The notes under the pieces were generated by a model that saw only the letters and a program-made list of their open reading frames with translations, did not search any database and had not been told where the DNA came from. A stretch of 64,000 nt of DNA from Acidiphilium acidophilum (GTDB lineage: Bacteria; Pseudomonadota; Alphaproteobacteria; Acetobacterales; Acetobacteraceae), in NCBI RefSeq assembly GCF_033842475.1, contig NZ_JAWXYB010000018.1:3575653-3639652 (forward strand). Direction: 5' to 3'. Shown piece after piece: positions 52,900 through 62,498 of the stretch. Position numbers and translations under genes: made by a program. The first letter of the stretch is position 1, and each line of letters opens with the position of its first letter.

Positions 52900-54720
52900 T
52901 TATGAAAGATGATGCACCTCTTGCAGGCCGTAGACGGGTGTGGGGATGCCGACCTGCCGTGCTTTCAGCTGGAGGGCGAGATAGAGTGAGTAATGGCGTG
53001 ACTGGTGGAGGTTCCCTCCGTGGAACCAAAGGTTTTCCTGCTGCGTCGGCTTCCACATGTTGCGCTCTTCGCCCTCCCAGGGTCCGGGATCCTTCGGCGT
53101 ACCGGAACCGAGACCCCAAACCTTACCTACTTTATCGGCAACATCCTTGCTGATCAGATTGGCGGCCCAGCCGTTCATCGAGCCGTAGCCGGTTGCGTAG
53201 ACGATGAGGTCGACCGGGAGTTCATCACCATCGGCCAGTTTCACGCCGGTCTCGGTGATCTCGTCGATCTCAACGCCGCTTTTGAGCTTGATACTACCGT
53301 CGATCACCAGATCGCATGCGCCGACATCAATATAATAGCCTGAGCCCCGACGCAGATATTTCATGAACAGGCCGGAATCGTCGGTGCCGAAATCCAGCAG
53401 GAAACCGGCCTTTTCGAGGGCAGCGTAGAAGTCGGCGTCCCTCTCGCGGATCTTGGCGTAGACCGGGATCTGGAACTCATGCAGGATTCGGTAGGGCAGC
53501 GAAGCAAAGATCATATCGGCCTTGCGGGTCGTCACACCATTGGCAACCGCGCGCTCGGAATAAAGATCGCCGAGGCCAACCTCCATCAGCGACTCCGAGC
53601 GGACGATATGGGTGCTGGAGCGTTGAACCATCGTGACATCCGCGTCGTGCTCCCAGAGGGCGGCGCAGATGTCGTGCGCCGAGTTGTTGGAGCCGATGAC
53701 GACGACCCTCTTGCCCACATAGGCATCCGGTCCTGGATGCTGCGAGCTATGGTGCTGCTCACCGCGGAAGCGATTCATGCCCTTGAATTGGGGAATATTA
53801 GGTTTGCCTGACATCCCGGTGGCGAGGACAAGCTGGGTCGGACGGAGTTCGATTTCCGCACCGTCGCGATCAACGACGACGCGCCACGTGCCACTTTGCT
53901 CGTCAAAGGCGGTACTCTTGGCGGTGGTTTTAGTCCAGTAATTGATCTCCATCACCTCTGTATACATTTCCAGCCAGTCGCCGATTTTGTCCTTCGGAGA
54001 AAAGACCGGCCAGTTGGCCGGGAAATCGATATACGGCAGATGGTCGTACCAAACCGGATCGTGCAGGCAGAGTGACTTATAACGCTTGCGCCACTGGTCA
54101 CCGGGACGGTCGTGCTTGTCGATCACGATGGTGGGCACGCCGAGCTGGCGCAGCCGCGCGCCAAGGGCGATACCGCCCTGCCCGCCACCCACGACGAGGA
54201 CGTAGGGTTGGGTTTCGTAACCGAGCTTGCGGGTTTCCTCGTCGCGCTTTTCCTGCCAGCTCTGGCGACCTCGCCTGACACCGTGCTCCGCCCCCATCGG
54301 CCGACGGAAGCCCTTGGGTTCCTCGTGACCTTTGAGTTCGGCGAGGGTGGTGAGAAGGGTCCAGGCCTTTCCCTCCCGAAGGCGCAGGAGACCCTCGCCG
54401 CGGCCGAGCCTGGTTTCAAAGATGAGCCACGCCTCGATGACGTCGCCAGATTCCGTAGGTGGCTCGGCAAGGGTGAAGGTGACCGGGCGGACATTATCGA
54501 GTGTCGCGTCCAGCATGTCGTGAACGCCATCAGGGTTCTCGACAGTCTTGATGTTCCAGGTGAAGGCGACCAGATCACGCCAGAAGCTGACTGGCGCAAA
54601 GAGACAGGCCGCAGCTTCGGTGTCGCCGGCATTCAGGGCTCTATTGAATCTGTCGAGCCAAGCTTCGACCGCCTTCTGCGAAGCGGTAGCGATCGGCTTG
54701 TTGATCGTCATATCGTTCAT
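52900..54720 (-). CDS. Flavin-containing monooxygenase with N-terminal SnoaL-like domain
   Basis: 606 residues. The N-terminal 130 residues look like an NTF2/SnoaL-like fold (AVEAWLDRFNRALNAGDTEAAACLF). FAD-binding GGGQGGIALGARL (about 178), NADPH-binding VIGSNNSAHDIC (about 342), and LVLATG and IVYATGYGS (about 490) are typical of class B flavoproteins such as FMO or Baeyer-Villiger type. Oxygenates a ketone, amine or sulfide using NADPH and O2. An alcohol dehydrogenase remnant lies 660 bp upstream, so it may once have been an alcohol-to-ketone-to-ester route. ATG at 54720 with a GGAGGAAAC ribosome site. Confidence 0.92.
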   Translation of the reverse strand: MNDMTINKPIATASQKAVEAWLDRFNRALNAGDTEAAACLFAPVSFWRDLVAFTWNIKTVENPDGVHDMLDATLDNVRPVTFTLAEPPTESGDVIEAWLIFETRLGRGEGLLRLREGKAWTLLTTLAELKGHEEPKGFRRPMGAEHGVRRGRQSWQEKRDEETRKLGYETQPYVLVVGGGQGGIALGARLRQLGVPTIVIDKHDRPGDQWRKRYKSLCLHDPVWYDHLPYIDFPANWPVFSPKDKIGDWLEMYTEVMEINYWTKTTAKSTAFDEQSGTWRVVVDRDGAEIELRPTQLVLATGMSGKPNIPQFKGMNRFRGEQHHSSQHPGPDAYVGKRVVVIGSNNSAHDICAALWEHDADVTMVQRSSTHIVRSESLMEVGLGDLYSERAVANGVTTRKADMIFASLPYRILHEFQIPVYAKIRERDADFYAALEKAGFLLDFGTDDSGLFMKYLRRGSGYYIDVGACDLVIDGSIKLKSGVEIDEITETGVKLADGDELPVDLIVYATGYGSMNGWAANLISKDVADKVGKVWGLGSGTPKDPGPWEGEERNMWKPTQQENLWFHGGNLHQSRHYSLYLALQLKARQVGIPTPVYGLQEVHHLS

Positions 54721-55110
54721 GGTTGGTGTTTCCTCCTGGAGTTTGTTGCGCCGCGTTCGTCAGCGGGGTCGGAGAGGATTTTGGTGGTCTTGGTGAACGA
54801 GGCAAGCAGTTCGGCGAACGGCTGTTACGGCATCATGAAGAGGTTTGCGACCGGTAACCATCTTCAGGGCTCGTTGATACCGGCTGCAGGATTAGCGAGA
54901 TACGACATAATCCAGGCGAGTCATCGTCGCTATCATCCGATGCAGGTAGCAGATCATGCCTGATTCCGATCCATCCGGCACTCATCCCGTTCACAAATTG
55001 CTGCATTGCACAAATTTATCTTCCCCCACCTCATGATCCGTTCTATCTCATTATCCAGCAGCGGCGATTTTGTCGCCTGGCTGTTTTTGGACGTTTCCTC
55101 CCTAAACTTG

Positions 55111-55137
55111 GCGGCACGAGAGTGCCGCTATTTTTTT
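55111..55137 (+). terminator. Rho-independent terminator without an obvious gene
   Basis: Stem GCGGCAC / GTGCCGC with a GAGA loop, followed by TATTTTTTT, reading to the right. No supported plus-strand gene precedes it in 54721-55110, so it may end a small RNA or a lost gene. Confidence 0.65.
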
Positions 55138-55377
55138 GTGTATCGCAAGCCAAACGAGGATCGCGGAGTTGGCCTGCCGCAAAATGTGAAAATGGCGCCC
55201 ATCCCCCGCACAGTCCGCCGTTGAACCCCGAGGGGGGCGGGGCTCAACCATGGACAGAAAACCGATCATACGCGGCGATGCGCTGATGTGAGTTTTCCTT
55301 AAATCACGTTCGATTGCATCGTCGTTCTTGCTGTTCTCCACCGGCTTTGGGGCAATCGAGTGAAGGTGAAGAGCCGA

Positions 55378-55765
55378 TCATGGCATTGGTCCTTTTTGGT
55401 TGTCATGCGCAAAGCCGGGTAGGGCTCCCGCCGTAATGATGACCTTCAACGCGCGCGATTTGGCGGCGTGGCCGAAGGTTTCATACGCATCGATGATCTG
55501 CTCGAGTGCGAAATGATGTGTGATGAGGCGCTTGGGATCGAGCTTGTTGGCGCGCAGTACGTTGAGCAGCATCGGCGTGCTGACGGTGTCGACCAGCTTG
55601 GTTGTGATCATCACGTTGCGATCCCATAATCGTTCCCGATGCAGATCGACCTTGGTGCCGTGCACGCCTATATTTGCAATCATGCCGCCCGGTGCCACGA
55701 GGTTCCCGCAAAGCTCGAAAGTGGTCGGAATGCCCACGGCCTCGATCGCGGTATCGGCGCTTTCG
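55378..55765 (-). pseudogene. 3' fragment of a zinc-dependent alcohol dehydrogenase gene
   Basis: Encodes ADTAIEAVGIPTTFELC, then LVAPGGMIANIGVHG and a C-terminal domain ending with ALKVIITA, the last 125 residues of a medium-chain alcohol dehydrogenase. The catalytic N-terminal domain is missing; the RES toxin gene begins where it breaks off. Bases 55138-55377 hold nothing recognisable. Confidence 0.85.
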
Positions 55766-56203
55766 TCACGTCTGTGTGCCCCACAGTCTCGCGTCGAAGG
55801 AGAATGGCTTGATGTCGATCAGTCTGGCCTCTGCTGCAGCCGGATGGGCGGGGTTCAGGAGATAATTGAACGCATCCGGAACAAGAATCGACGGCACCCG
55901 CAGCACAGCGGTTCGTGCCTGGATTATCCAACCGTCGCCGCAGGCGCTGGGGTCGGTCGGGATCGTCTTGACCGCTTCCGGCGGCTCATACGGCAGTTCG
56001 AGTTTCATCAGCACGAAGTCGTCGGGCAAAAGTTCAGGAGGCAGATCGAGGTGAACCCTGACTTCAAGTGCGGCCAGAGCAGGATGATCTGCGCAGTACA
56101 CCACGGCGAACCCCCGCGAGTTCCAGCGGCCACCTGCCATTTTGGCCCCTGAGCCCGTCAAGTCCGCGTAGCGCCGCTTCGTAATCCGCCACGCCTCGAT
56201 CAA
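55766..56203 (-). CDS. RES-domain toxin (NAD+-degrading type)
   Basis: 145 residues from a TTG at 56203, overlapping the antitoxin stop as TTGA; an upstream frame would give 185 but lacks homology. RES motif residues: Arg in AWRITKRRYA (about 5-12), GGRWNSRGFAVVYCA (about 24-38) and Glu in AALEVRVHLD (about 46). RES toxins bind an Arg-Glu-Ser set and deplete NAD+. Complete. Pairs with the Xre-type antitoxin upstream. Confidence 0.88.
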   Translation of the reverse strand: MIEAWRITKRRYADLTGSGAKMAGGRWNSRGFAVVYCADHPALAALEVRVHLDLPPELLPDDFVLMKLELPYEPPEAVKTIPTDPSACGDGWIIQARTAVLRVPSILVPDAFNYLLNPAHPAAAEARLIDIKPFSFDARLWGTQT

Positions 56204-56580
56204 GCGGCAATCCCGTGGGAAATCCGGATCAAAAGCGATTCGACCTCTCTTGCGCCGGCGTCGGTATCGAGCAACTGTAACGGAGCCTGACCGTCGAGAA
56301 CGGTCGTCGGGCGCCTCAGCCACTGTGCCGCCTTTTGGCGGGTTCCAAAGACATCCTCAGCCGTCGCGATCATCCGTAGCAACCGGGCAAAACGATCCGA
56401 TTGCTCGACAGACAGGCGGCCGATTTGACGGCGATGCGCCAGTGTCTTGCGAGGGACCGCAATCTGATCAACTTCAACCGCGGTCAAAAGCCCGTCGCGG
56501 ATCGCTTCGTCGACGCGCTCGACAGGCAGACCGCTCCTGATTTCGCGGACCGCTTCGAGACCTGTCATGGCTATGTTCAC
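56200..56580 (-). CDS. Xre/MbcA/ParS-type antitoxin of the RES pair
   Basis: 126 residues from a GTG at 56580 with CCAGGAG upstream. The C-terminal MbcA/ParS/Xre domain is recognisable (AEDVFGTRQKAAQWLRRPTTVLDGQAPLQLLDTDAGAREVESLLIRISHG, in parts, about 75-125). The N-terminal part DGLLTAVEVDQIAVPRKTLAHRR is the usual DNA-binding segment. Binds the RES toxin and represses the operon. Repeats ATATCGGCATATCGCC around 56608-56624 lie at the promoter. Confidence 0.9.
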   Translation of the reverse strand: MNIAMTGLEAVREIRSGLPVERVDEAIRDGLLTAVEVDQIAVPRKTLAHRRQIGRLSVEQSDRFARLLRMIATAEDVFGTRQKAAQWLRRPTTVLDGQAPLQLLDTDAGAREVESLLIRISHGIAA

Positions 56581-56744
56581 GGCACAAACTCCTGGCGATA
56601 CGCCTTTTATATATCGGCATATCGCCAATCGACAAGCGTCGGTGGCCGCGCTGGCTGCGGGATCCTATGCTCTGGTTGCTGCCGCGCCGAACGCGAGAGG
56701 GGACTCACCATCAGATAATGCCCCAAAGCGGATACTCATGCGGC

Positions 56745-57636
56745 TCAGGAATCTGGATCGATCGCGCCTTGGTCATCGCCGTCGGTAGTCTCATCGGCAT
56801 CATCGGGGCGTTCGAATGCTGCGATGACATCGAGGATCGCCATTCCGTACCGGTCGATCTTCGTCCTGTCGATCCCGGGTATCCTTTCCAGCTCGGCCAG
56901 ACTATGCGGATGCGCAACGGCGATCGCGGCGAACGTGTCATCCTGAAAAATCACGTAGGGCGGCACGTTCTGGCTTTTCGCGAGATAGGTGCGTTCGGCC
57001 TTCAACATCGCGAACAGCTGGGCGTCGCGTTTGCCCAGCTCGATCCGCTCGCTCTTCTTCGCAACAGCGGCCGTTGCCGTTCGGGTCGCCCGGTCGCGCC
57101 GGAAGGAAATCGCCGCCTTGCCGTGCAGGATATCGCGGCCCAACGCGGTCAGCTTGATCGCCCCGAAATGATCATGGTCGATCTCGACCGCTCCCTGGAC
57201 GATCAACTGGCGAAAGACCGAACTCCAGACCGGCTTGCCGAACTCCTTGCCCACGCCGAAGGTCGGCAGCCGGCTATGCCCGAACCGGCGCATCTTCTCG
57301 GTATTCGCACCGAGCAGAATGTCGATCAGATGCCCCACCCCGAAACGCTGATTGGTTCGAAACACCGCCGACATCGCCTTCTGTGCCGCCACGGTGCCGT
57401 CCCAGGTCTCGACCGGTGCTAGGCAAGTATCGCAATTGCCGCAGGGTTCGGCCATCCGCTCCCCGAAATGCGCCAGTATCGCCTGACGGCGACATGACGC
57501 CGTCTCGCAAACCCCGAGCAACGCCTCCAGCTTCGCCCGCTCGATCCGCTTGACCTCGATCGGGGACTGGCTCTCGTCGATCATCGATCGTCGCAGCACC
57601 AGATCTTGCATGCCGTAGAGCAGAAGCGTCTCGGCA
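56745..57636 (-). pseudogene. recQ: 3' fragment of recQ DNA helicase gene
   Basis: Encodes LPAETLLLYGMQDLVLRR, the zinc-binding Cys set (CETASCRRQ, CGNCDTC), the RQC winged helix and a C-terminal HRDC domain (ELERIPGIDRTKIDRYG). The helicase core is missing. IS6 copy 1 begins at 57637, in the place of the 5' part. The remaining protein would lack ATPase motifs. Confidence 0.9.
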
Positions 57637-58287
57637 GGCATTGTCAGGTTGACGAGGGCAGCGGGTGTCCGTAGCGATTTGGCATGATCGACCTGAGCTT
57701 GATGTTGCCTTTGAAGGGGTATCGCTTTCCCCGATCGGTGATCGCGTATGCGGTCTGGAGCTATTACCGGTTCAACCTGAGCCTGCGGGACGTTGAAGAT
57801 CTGCTGGCTGAACGGGGTGTGACGGTCAGCTACGAGACGATCCGGGTGTGGGTCGATCGGTTCGGACCACAGATGGCCTCACAGATCCGGCGCGACCGGC
57901 CGCCGGCAGGCAATAAATGGCACATCGACGAAATGGTAATCACCATCGGCGGTGAGCCGCGCTGGCTTTGGCGCGCCGTCGATGACCGGGGTGATGTGCT
58001 GGAAATCCTGGTCCAGAAACGCCCCAATGCCGATGCCGCCCGACGATTTCTCCGCAAGCTGATGCGCCGATGGGGGCAGCCGCGCGTCGTGGTGACCGAC
58101 AAGCTGCGGAGCTACGACGTCGCACTCCGCACGGATTGCCGCAGTGCCGATCATCGATCCCATAAGCGGTTGAACAATCGGATCGAAGCTTCTCACCGCC
58201 ATACAAGGCGACGAGAAAAGATCATGGGCCGGTTCAAGTCCGCCGGCCATGCCCAGAGATTTCTCGCCACCCACGACCAGATCGTCA
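57637..58287 (+). mobile_element. IS6-family element, copy 1, 3'-truncated
   Basis: Begins with GGCATTGTC like the complete 808-bp copies but breaks off at 58287, inside the transposase, where copy 2 starts in opposite orientation. The truncated frame (57684-58337) keeps the DDE core up to ATHDQIV and ends in copy 2 sequence. Confidence 0.9.
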
Positions 58288-58337
58288 GGCATTGTCAAGT
58301 TGATCGGATGAGGCGCGATTTGACGAGATCCGATTGA
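57684..58337 (+). pseudogene. IS6-family transposase, truncated
   Basis: 217 residues instead of 236; the last 17 are encoded by the end of the neighbouring IS6 copy. Catalytic Asp in WHIDEMVI, second in VVVTDKLRSY and Glu in RIEASHRHTRRREK are all present, so activity is not excluded, but the right terminal repeat is lost. Confidence 0.85.
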
Positions 58338-59095
58338 TCAGGCGGCCAGTTTGGCGGTGTAGTCGGCCCAGAGCGAGAATGCGTCGGCCCGGCTGTGGCG
58401 GAATGATCGGGCGGAGAGGCGATGGCGTTTCGGGCGGAACAGGATGACGATCTGGTCGTGGGTGGCGAGAAATCTCTGGGCATGGCCGGCGGACTTGAAC
58501 CGGCCCATGATCTTTTCTCGTCGCCTTGTATGGCGGTGAGAAGCTTCGATCCGATTGTTCAACCGCTTATGGGATCGATGATCGGCACTGCGGCAATCCG
58601 TGCGGAGTGCGACGTCGTAGCTCCGCAGCTTGTCGGTCACCACGACGCGCGGCTGCCCCCATCGGCGCATCAGCTTGCGGAGAAATCGTCGGGCGGCATC
58701 GGCATTGGGGCGTTTCTGGACCAGGATTTCCAGCACATCACCCCGGTCATCGACGGCGCGCCAAAGCCAGCGCGGCTCACCGCCGATGGTGATTACCATT
58801 TCGTCGATGTGCCATTTATTGCCTGCCGGCGGCCGGTCGCGCCGGATCTGTGAGGCCATCTGTGGTCCGAACCGATCGACCCACACCCGGATCGTCTCGT
58901 AGCTGACCGTCACACCCCGTTCAGCCAGCAGATCTTCAACGTCCCGCAGGCTCAGGTTGAACCGGTAATAGCTCCAGACCGCATACGCGATCACCGATCG
59001 GGGAAAGCGATACCCCTTCAAAGGCAACATCAAGCTCAGGTCGATCATGCCAAATCGCTACGGACACCCGCTGCCCTCGTCAACCTGACAATGCC
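58288..59095 (-). mobile_element. IS6-family element, copy 2 (808 bp)
   Basis: Complete with GGCATTGTC ends. No matching 8-bp duplication on the two sides, which suggests that adjacent deletion or replicative cointegrate resolution removed it. It faces copy 1. Confidence 0.93.
58338..59048 (-). CDS. IS6-family transposase, copy 2
   Basis: 236 residues, complete, nearly identical to the product at 62546. HTH (LSLRDVEDLLAERGVTVSYETI) and DDE motifs as in IS6100/IS26 relatives. Acts by replicative transposition and can produce deletions next to itself, matching the truncated genes on either side. Confidence 0.95.
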   Translation of the reverse strand: MIDLSLMLPLKGYRFPRSVIAYAVWSYYRFNLSLRDVEDLLAERGVTVSYETIRVWVDRFGPQMASQIRRDRPPAGNKWHIDEMVITIGGEPRWLWRAVDDRGDVLEILVQKRPNADAARRFLRKLMRRWGQPRVVVTDKLRSYDVALRTDCRSADHRSHKRLNNRIEASHRHTRRREKIMGRFKSAGHAQRFLATHDQIVILFRPKRHRLSARSFRHSRADAFSLWADYTAKLAA

Positions 59096-59922
59096 GTCTC
59101 AGCCAATTTCAACAAGCGATACGGCATAGGCGGCGCCGTGACGATAGCGTAGCCGAGTCGGGGGATCATGCTGGCGAGGTCGTATCTGCGGTTGAAGCGG
59201 TACTCGAACTCGGCGAGATATCGCGGCACGTGTTTGGTGCTGATTGCCCGGTAGGTACCGTTGATTGCGGATTTGATATTGCCGAGCGCGGTATTGACCC
59301 ATTTGAAGGCGGGGTTGCGAACGGCCGCGGGGCCACTGCCCGTCAGGGTCGGCTGATGCTGGCATCCGGCATCGGTCACGCGATGAAAACAGGCAAGCCC
59401 ATCACTGACCACGGTGCAGGACGGATCGAGGCTGTTCAATGCAAATCGTGAAATCGCCTGGCCGGTGAACCCGGCCACGCGGCGCAGTTTCAAGCGTGCT
59501 GGCTTGCCGTCATCGGTGGTTTCGACCGCGGCGACAAACGGCGTCTTGCCCGGTGCCCCGCGTCCACGCTTGCCGCCCGAACGCTCACCGCCCAGGACCG
59601 CGTCGTCGATTTCAACCCGCCCCTTCAGGCGCTTGCGCCCGTCGCGCTCCATCATCGCCTGCTGGATCTTGTGCTTGAGCATCCACGCCGTGGTCTGGCG
59701 TACACCGAGGCGCCGCCCCAGTTCGATCGAGGATATGCCCTGTTTGCTCTGCGTCAGATGATACATCGCCCGAAACCACGTGCGCAGTGGCAGCTTGGTC
59801 GACGCGAAAATCGTCCCCGCGATCGGTGAGGTCTGGCGACGGCAGGTGCTGCATTGGAACAAGTCGCGCGTCTTGACTTCACTGTAGGTTGTCCCGCCGC
59901 AGATCGGGCAGGAAAACCCATC

Positions 59923-61275
59923 GATTGAGCAACCTGATGTCTGGAAAATAGGGCGAGCGGGGGTCAGGCATCCTGGTAGTCCCACTTGATGTAGCCCTTG
60001 GTGTCGGCGGCCCATTTTTCATCGATTTCGACGAGGACGGCGCTGACGAGGCGTTCGAGGGAGGCTTCGTTGGGGAAGACCCTGATTTTGGTGGTGCGGC
60101 GTTTGAGTTCCTGCTGGATGCCGCGTTCCATGGGGTTGGAAGTGCGAAGCCGGCGCTGGTGGGGTTCTGGCAGTGTGAAGACGGTGAGGCCTTCGGGGAT
60201 ATTTCGTTCGAGCCAATCGGCGAGCTTTGGTGCGGTGTCGCGATAGGCATTGACGAGGGTTGTGAGAGCGATCTGGGCAGCGGCGAGGGAATTTGCGTTC
60301 CAGACGGTCCGGAGTTCTGCGCCGATGCGTTTGCGGATGGCGTGGTTGGGGGCGTGGTGGATGGCGTTTTGGGCGAGGTGGAACTGGCATCGTTGCCAGT
60401 GTGCGGCGCCGAAGACGGCGCGGCGTGCGGCGTGCAATCCGGCATGGTCATCGGAGACGATGAATTCGACGCCTCGCAGGCCACGCTGATGGAGGCTTTC
60501 GAGGAAGGCACGCCAATGGACTTCGGCCTCGGAAAGGGCGACCGAGACGCCGAGGACACGGCGGCGTTCATCGGGTCCGATGCCGATGGCCGAGAGCACG
60601 GCGGCATCGCGGACGACGCCATTATCGCGCATTTTTTCATATCTGGCGTCGAGGATGAGGTAGCGGATCTCGGCGAGGGGTCGGGTGCGCCAGGCGGCGA
60701 GTTCGTCATCGAGCAGCTTGCTGGCGCGGCTGACCTGAGCGGAGGAGAGGCTTTCGATGCCGAATTCGCGCATGACGGCCTCGACGTCGCGGGTGGAGAC
60801 GCCTTTGATGTACATTTCGGCGACGGCGACCATGACGGCGCGGACCGAGCGTCGGCCGCGTTCGAGGGACTGTGGGTAGAAGGGTTCGCCCACGTGACCG
60901 GCGGTTTTGGGGACATCGACGGTGATCGACCCGGCCGGGGTATCGATCCGCTTGGGCTTGTAGCCATTGGCGTAACCCTGACGATCGGGGTTGCGCTCGT
61001 AGTGACTGGCGTGGAGGAAGCGTTCGCGCTCGATCTGCATGGCGAGTTCGAAGGTCCTGGCAAATACCGTGGCGATATCGCCTGCGCCGTTTTCGATCAG
61101 ATGTTCCAAAAGTGCCTCGATAATCGTATCCTTTTTGGCGTCCATTCATCGGTCTCCATGTTGGTGTGAACAACTGCATGGAATACCAGAATGAACAGCC
61201 CTTGCCGGGGCATGCCCCGGCAAGGGCACCAACTCCCAACCCAAAATGAATTTCCAGACGTCAGGTTACACCACC
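59923..61275 (-). mobile_element. IS256-family element, copy B (1,353 bp)
   Basis: Flanked by 8-bp duplications AACCCATC (59915-59922 and 61276-61283). Same orientation as copy A. Inserted in the IS1595 transposase gene. Confidence 0.95.
59964..61145 (-). CDS. IS256-family transposase, copy B
   Basis: 393 residues, same sequence as copy A (48875-50056). Intact; with copy A it forms direct repeats around 50187-59922. Confidence 0.96.
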   Translation of the reverse strand: MDAKKDTIIEALLEHLIENGAGDIATVFARTFELAMQIERERFLHASHYERNPDRQGYANGYKPKRIDTPAGSITVDVPKTAGHVGEPFYPQSLERGRRSVRAVMVAVAEMYIKGVSTRDVEAVMREFGIESLSSAQVSRASKLLDDELAAWRTRPLAEIRYLILDARYEKMRDNGVVRDAAVLSAIGIGPDERRRVLGVSVALSEAEVHWRAFLESLHQRGLRGVEFIVSDDHAGLHAARRAVFGAAHWQRCQFHLAQNAIHHAPNHAIRKRIGAELRTVWNANSLAAAQIALTTLVNAYRDTAPKLADWLERNIPEGLTVFTLPEPHQRRLRTSNPMERGIQQELKRRTTKIRVFPNEASLERLVSAVLVEIDEKWAADTKGYIKWDYQDA

Positions 61276-61645
61276 AACCCATCGCGCCAGCGCAGCTTGA
61301 TCACGACAGCTCGGCATTGCTCCTCGGTGCCGTACAACCGATCAAATTCGGCCTCGCTCAGCCCTTTTTGTAACTGCACCGCATTGCGCGCCATCGAAAA
61401 CCTCCGCTCATGCCTCAATGTTCCTGTTTTGTACATGACGGAATGCGGCTGATCAAGATGGGTAAGCAGGTAGTTTAATTGCTGAATCCGCAGAGCTTTC
61501 GCTTCAACTTGACAATGTCCCAGCGCGTCTTTTAGCGCGAGTTGGCCTTTGCCGAGACCGCCGTGGTATTCAATGTCGTCGATCTTCTGCCGCTCGGTGC
61601 CCCTGCCGCGTGACTGCCCCGAACGTCGACACGATGAAATTTTCA

Positions 61646-61672
61646 TTCTATATCTTGGTTCGAATTATAGAA
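61646..61672. promoter_or_regulatory. Inverted repeat TTCTATA-N13-TATAGAA before vapB
   Basis: Perfect 7-bp arms just ahead of the vapB start, with an internal second pair GGTTC/GAACC. Typical position for a VapB operator. Confidence 0.6.
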
Positions 61673-61685
61673 CCGGGAGGGCGCA

Positions 61686-61943
61686 GTGGCGCTGAGTTTG
61701 AAAGACAAGGAAACTGACCGACTTGCCCGTGAGGTGGCCGCGCTGACAGGCGAGACGCTTACGGATGCTATCCGCAAGGCTCTGGTTGAAAGGCTGGAGC
61801 GGGAACTTCGGCGCCGAGGTGGAACGCTAAAGCTGGCGGACCGGTTGATGGAGATCGGTCGGCATTGTTCGGCGCTTCCCGACCTCGACCCACGCAGCCC
61901 TGATGAGATCGTCGGCTATGATGAAACCGGCATGTGGCGCTGA
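61686..61943 (+). CDS. vapB: VapB-type antitoxin
   Basis: 85 residues from a GTG at 61686 with GGGAGG upstream. Rv0623/PSK-type: N-terminal ribbon-helix-helix ALSLKDKETDRLAREVAALTGETLTDAIRKAL (in parts, 1-33), C-terminal toxin-binding tail ending YDETGMWR. Immediately followed by vapC with no gap. Confidence 0.93.
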   Translation: MALSLKDKETDRLAREVAALTGETLTDAIRKALVERLERELRRRGGTLKLADRLMEIGRHCSALPDLDPRSPDEIVGYDETGMWR

Positions 61944-62348
61944 ATGGTCGTCGATACCTCTGCTTTGATTGCGATCCTGTTTGGAGAACCGGACGCGGAC
62001 GACTTCGCCCGCGCTTTGGATGAGGCACAGGTCCGACTGATCTCCGCAGTCACCAGGGTTGAGTTGTCCTTCGTCATCGAGGGTCGCAAAGGGGAGACCG
62101 GTCGGGCAGATCTCGAGCTTCTGCTGCGCGATGGCGGCTTCGAGATCGTCAGTGTCACGCCGCAACAGGCGATGATCGCGATTGACGCCTTTCGCCGCTT
62201 CGGGCGCGGGCGACATCGCGCCGCGTTGAACATCGGAGATTGCTTTTCCTATGCGCTCGCCGTGACGACTGATCATCCCCTGCTTTTCAAGGGCAATGAT
62301 TTTATCCATACGGATCTGCGACCGGCGCTGCCAGCATTCAGGAATTAG
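61944..62348 (+). CDS. vapC: VapC-type PIN-domain ribonuclease toxin
   Basis: 134 residues. PIN acidic residues: Asp in MVVDTSALIAIL (4), Glu in VTRVELSFV (about 39), Asp in NIGDCFSYALA (about 94) and Asp/Asn in LLFKGNDFIHTDL (about 112). Mg-dependent RNase that cleaves tRNA or rRNA; controlled by VapB. Confidence 0.94.
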   Translation: MVVDTSALIAILFGEPDADDFARALDEAQVRLISAVTRVELSFVIEGRKGETGRADLELLLRDGGFEIVSVTPQQAMIAIDAFRRFGRGRHRAALNIGDCFSYALAVTTDHPLLFKGNDFIHTDLRPALPAFRN

Positions 62349-62356
62349 GGAGCGGC

Positions 62357-62373
62357 GGCATTGTCAAGTTGAT
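62357..62373. repeat. Solitary IS6-like terminal repeat
   Basis: GGCATTGTCAAGTTGAT matches the right-end repeat of the IS6 copies but is followed by unrelated sequence. A relic of an earlier element or of a different one sharing ends. The stretch 62374-62498 has no gene. Confidence 0.5.
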
Positions 62374-62498
62374 TTGTGGGGGACGCCCTCAAGCCTCTTC
62401 GGTTCCAGGATCACGACCGGCCGGGAGCCGAGGCCGAACGCCCATCGCCGGTTGCCCCTGCGCCAACATCCCCGGCCGCCGATCGTAAGCGTGGGAGA

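Larger units (their letters stand above)
59080..61394 (-). pseudogene. IS1595-family transposase, interrupted
   Basis: Reassembled: starts ATG 61394, MARNAVQLQKGLSEAEFDRLYG. Then the zinc ribbon FSCPICGGTTYSE...FQCSTCRRQ continues across the IS256 insertion. Then GRVEIDDAVLGGERSGGKRGRG (ISXO2-like catalytic Asp), VSDGLACFH, and YLAEFEYRFNRRYDL at the end. The last residues (ALSG) come from IS6. Confidence 0.88.
59096..61520 (-). mobile_element. IS1595-family element, split by IS256 copy B and cut by IS6 copy 2
   Basis: The transposase lies at 61394-61284 and 59922-59096 on either side of IS256 copy B (AACCCATC duplication). Its 3' end is replaced by IS6 copy 2 at 59095. A terminal-repeat-like TCAACTTGACAATGTCC at 61504-61520 may be its other end; that limit is uncertain. 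Confidence 0.75.
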
